NCBI GenBank assembly: GCA_020201295.1
Contig: JAIVHA010000175.1
Span: 1 to 6,499, forward strand
Reading direction: 5' to 3'
From: Lysobacteraceae bacterium
GTDB taxonomy: Bacteria > Pseudomonadota > Gammaproteobacteria > DSM-19610
DNA length: 6,499 bases
A program made the translations under genes and the position numbers. Shown here in pieces: positions 5,976-6,499 of the stretch; positions within the stretch are counted from its first letter, which is position 1; every line of letters starts with the position of its first letter. A model generated the notes under the pieces. That model searched no databases. It was not told the DNA's origin and saw only the letters and a program-made list of their open reading frames with translations.

Positions 5976-6499
5976 ATGGAAACCCTATACCAATCACGCA
6001 TCGCCGGTGATGCCGGCCCAGTGGATCGCACGGCGGTGGCCGCGCCTTTCGATGGCGGCACCATTGCCGAGATCGAGACCGTCGGCAGCGCGGGCGTGGA
6101 GCGGGCCCTGGCCGTGGCCCACGGGCTGTTTCGCGATCGCCGTGGCTGGCTGCCCCTGCCCCGGCGTATCGAAATCCTGGAGAAGACCGCGGCCCTCATG
6201 ACGGAACGTGCCGAGGACCTCGCCCTGGAGGCGGCGCGCGAGGGCGGCAAGCCGCTGGTGGATTCCCGCGTCGAGGCTGCCCGCGCCATCGACAGCCTCC
6301 GCATCTGCATCGATTGCCTGCGTACCGACGCTGGCGACGTCGTCCCCATGGACATCAACGCCGCCTCCTCCGGCAAGCAGGCCTTCACGTTTCATGAACC
6401 CATCGGGGTGGTGGTCGCCATCAGCGCCTTCAACCATCCCCTGAATCTCATTACCCACCAGGTCGGTCCGGCCATCGCCGCCGGCTGTCCGGTCATCGT
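5976..6499 (+). CDS. Aldehyde dehydrogenase family protein, N-terminal part (runs off the window)
   Basis: ATG 5976 opens a frame that stays open to the window end (174 codons plus 2 nt), about the first third of a usual 470-500 residue NAD(P)-dependent aldehyde dehydrogenase. The N-terminal cofactor domain is recognisable: a strand/helix start with VAAPFDGGTIAEIETV, then RRIEILEKTAALMTERAEDLALEAAREGGKPLVDSRVEAARAID, and then EPIGVVVAISAFNHPLNL. Here N153 matches the conserved catalytic Asn of the family's PWNxP motif, with the Pro-Trp replaced by Ala-Phe. The AREGGKP.xDSR.E and PxD pattern recalls lactaldehyde/glyceraldehyde-type members more than betaine aldehyde types, but the substrate cannot be fixed. 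The catalytic Cys and Glu lie beyond the window. It follows the ThDP enzyme by 127 nt across a REP pair, in the same direction, so the two may share a pathway in which one enzyme makes or uses a carbonyl the other handles. Confidence 0.92.
   Translation, partial: METLYQSRIAGDAGPVDRTAVAAPFDGGTIAEIETVGSAGVERALAVAHGLFRDRRGWLPLPRRIEILEKTAALMTERAEDLALEAAREGGKPLVDSRVEAARAIDSLRICIDCLRTDAGDVVPMDINAASSGKQAFTFHEPIGVVVAISAFNHPLNLITHQVGPAIAAGCPVI

Overview
The window reads as chromosomal DNA of a GC-rich proteobacterium, most likely a gammaproteobacterium. This is an inference from the high G+C at third codon positions, the gene families, and two kinds of dispersed palindromic repeat typical of such genomes (a GTAGGAGCGG-type REP and a CGTCATTGCGAGCG-type inverted repeat). 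All supported genes lie on the + strand. The genus cannot be decided from this sequence.

Left part (1-2362): three genes in the order DUF692, DUF2063, DoxX. This is the known layout of bufferin / gold-induced (gig) operons. There, a DUF692 multinuclear iron enzyme and its DUF2063 partner modify cysteines of a small exported DUF2282 peptide that binds copper, and a DoxX membrane protein is often encoded last. The DUF2282 precursor gene is not in the window; if present it should lie just left of base 1. The DUF692 and DUF2063 genes overlap. The DUF2063 gene then runs into a 28-bp perfect inverted repeat that supplies its last codons and its stop.

Middle (2352-4022): a membrane-anchored, stand-alone glutamate-synthase-like FMN / Fe-S protein. 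It starts, probably at TTG, inside the end of the DoxX gene, so it looks translationally coupled to the metal-response operon. It keeps the C-x5-C-x4-C cluster motif but lacks the amidotransferase and GXGXG domains of true GltB.

Right part (4023-6499): a ThDP-dependent acetolactate-synthase-type enzyme, followed by the first 174 codons of an aldehyde dehydrogenase that runs off the window. The ThDP gene is bracketed by two inverted pairs of REP units. A 17-bp palindrome sits just upstream of its ribosome binding site.

The most notable unexplained structure is a set of strong palindromes at gene borders: 12-bp stem-loops inside coding DNA at 1551-1577 and 2442-2470, the 28-bp inverted repeat at 1634-1715, the 17-bp palindrome at 4129-4145 and the two REP pairs. 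No tRNA, rRNA, CRISPR array, transposase or phage gene was seen. No gene-free stretch exceeds 300 bases.
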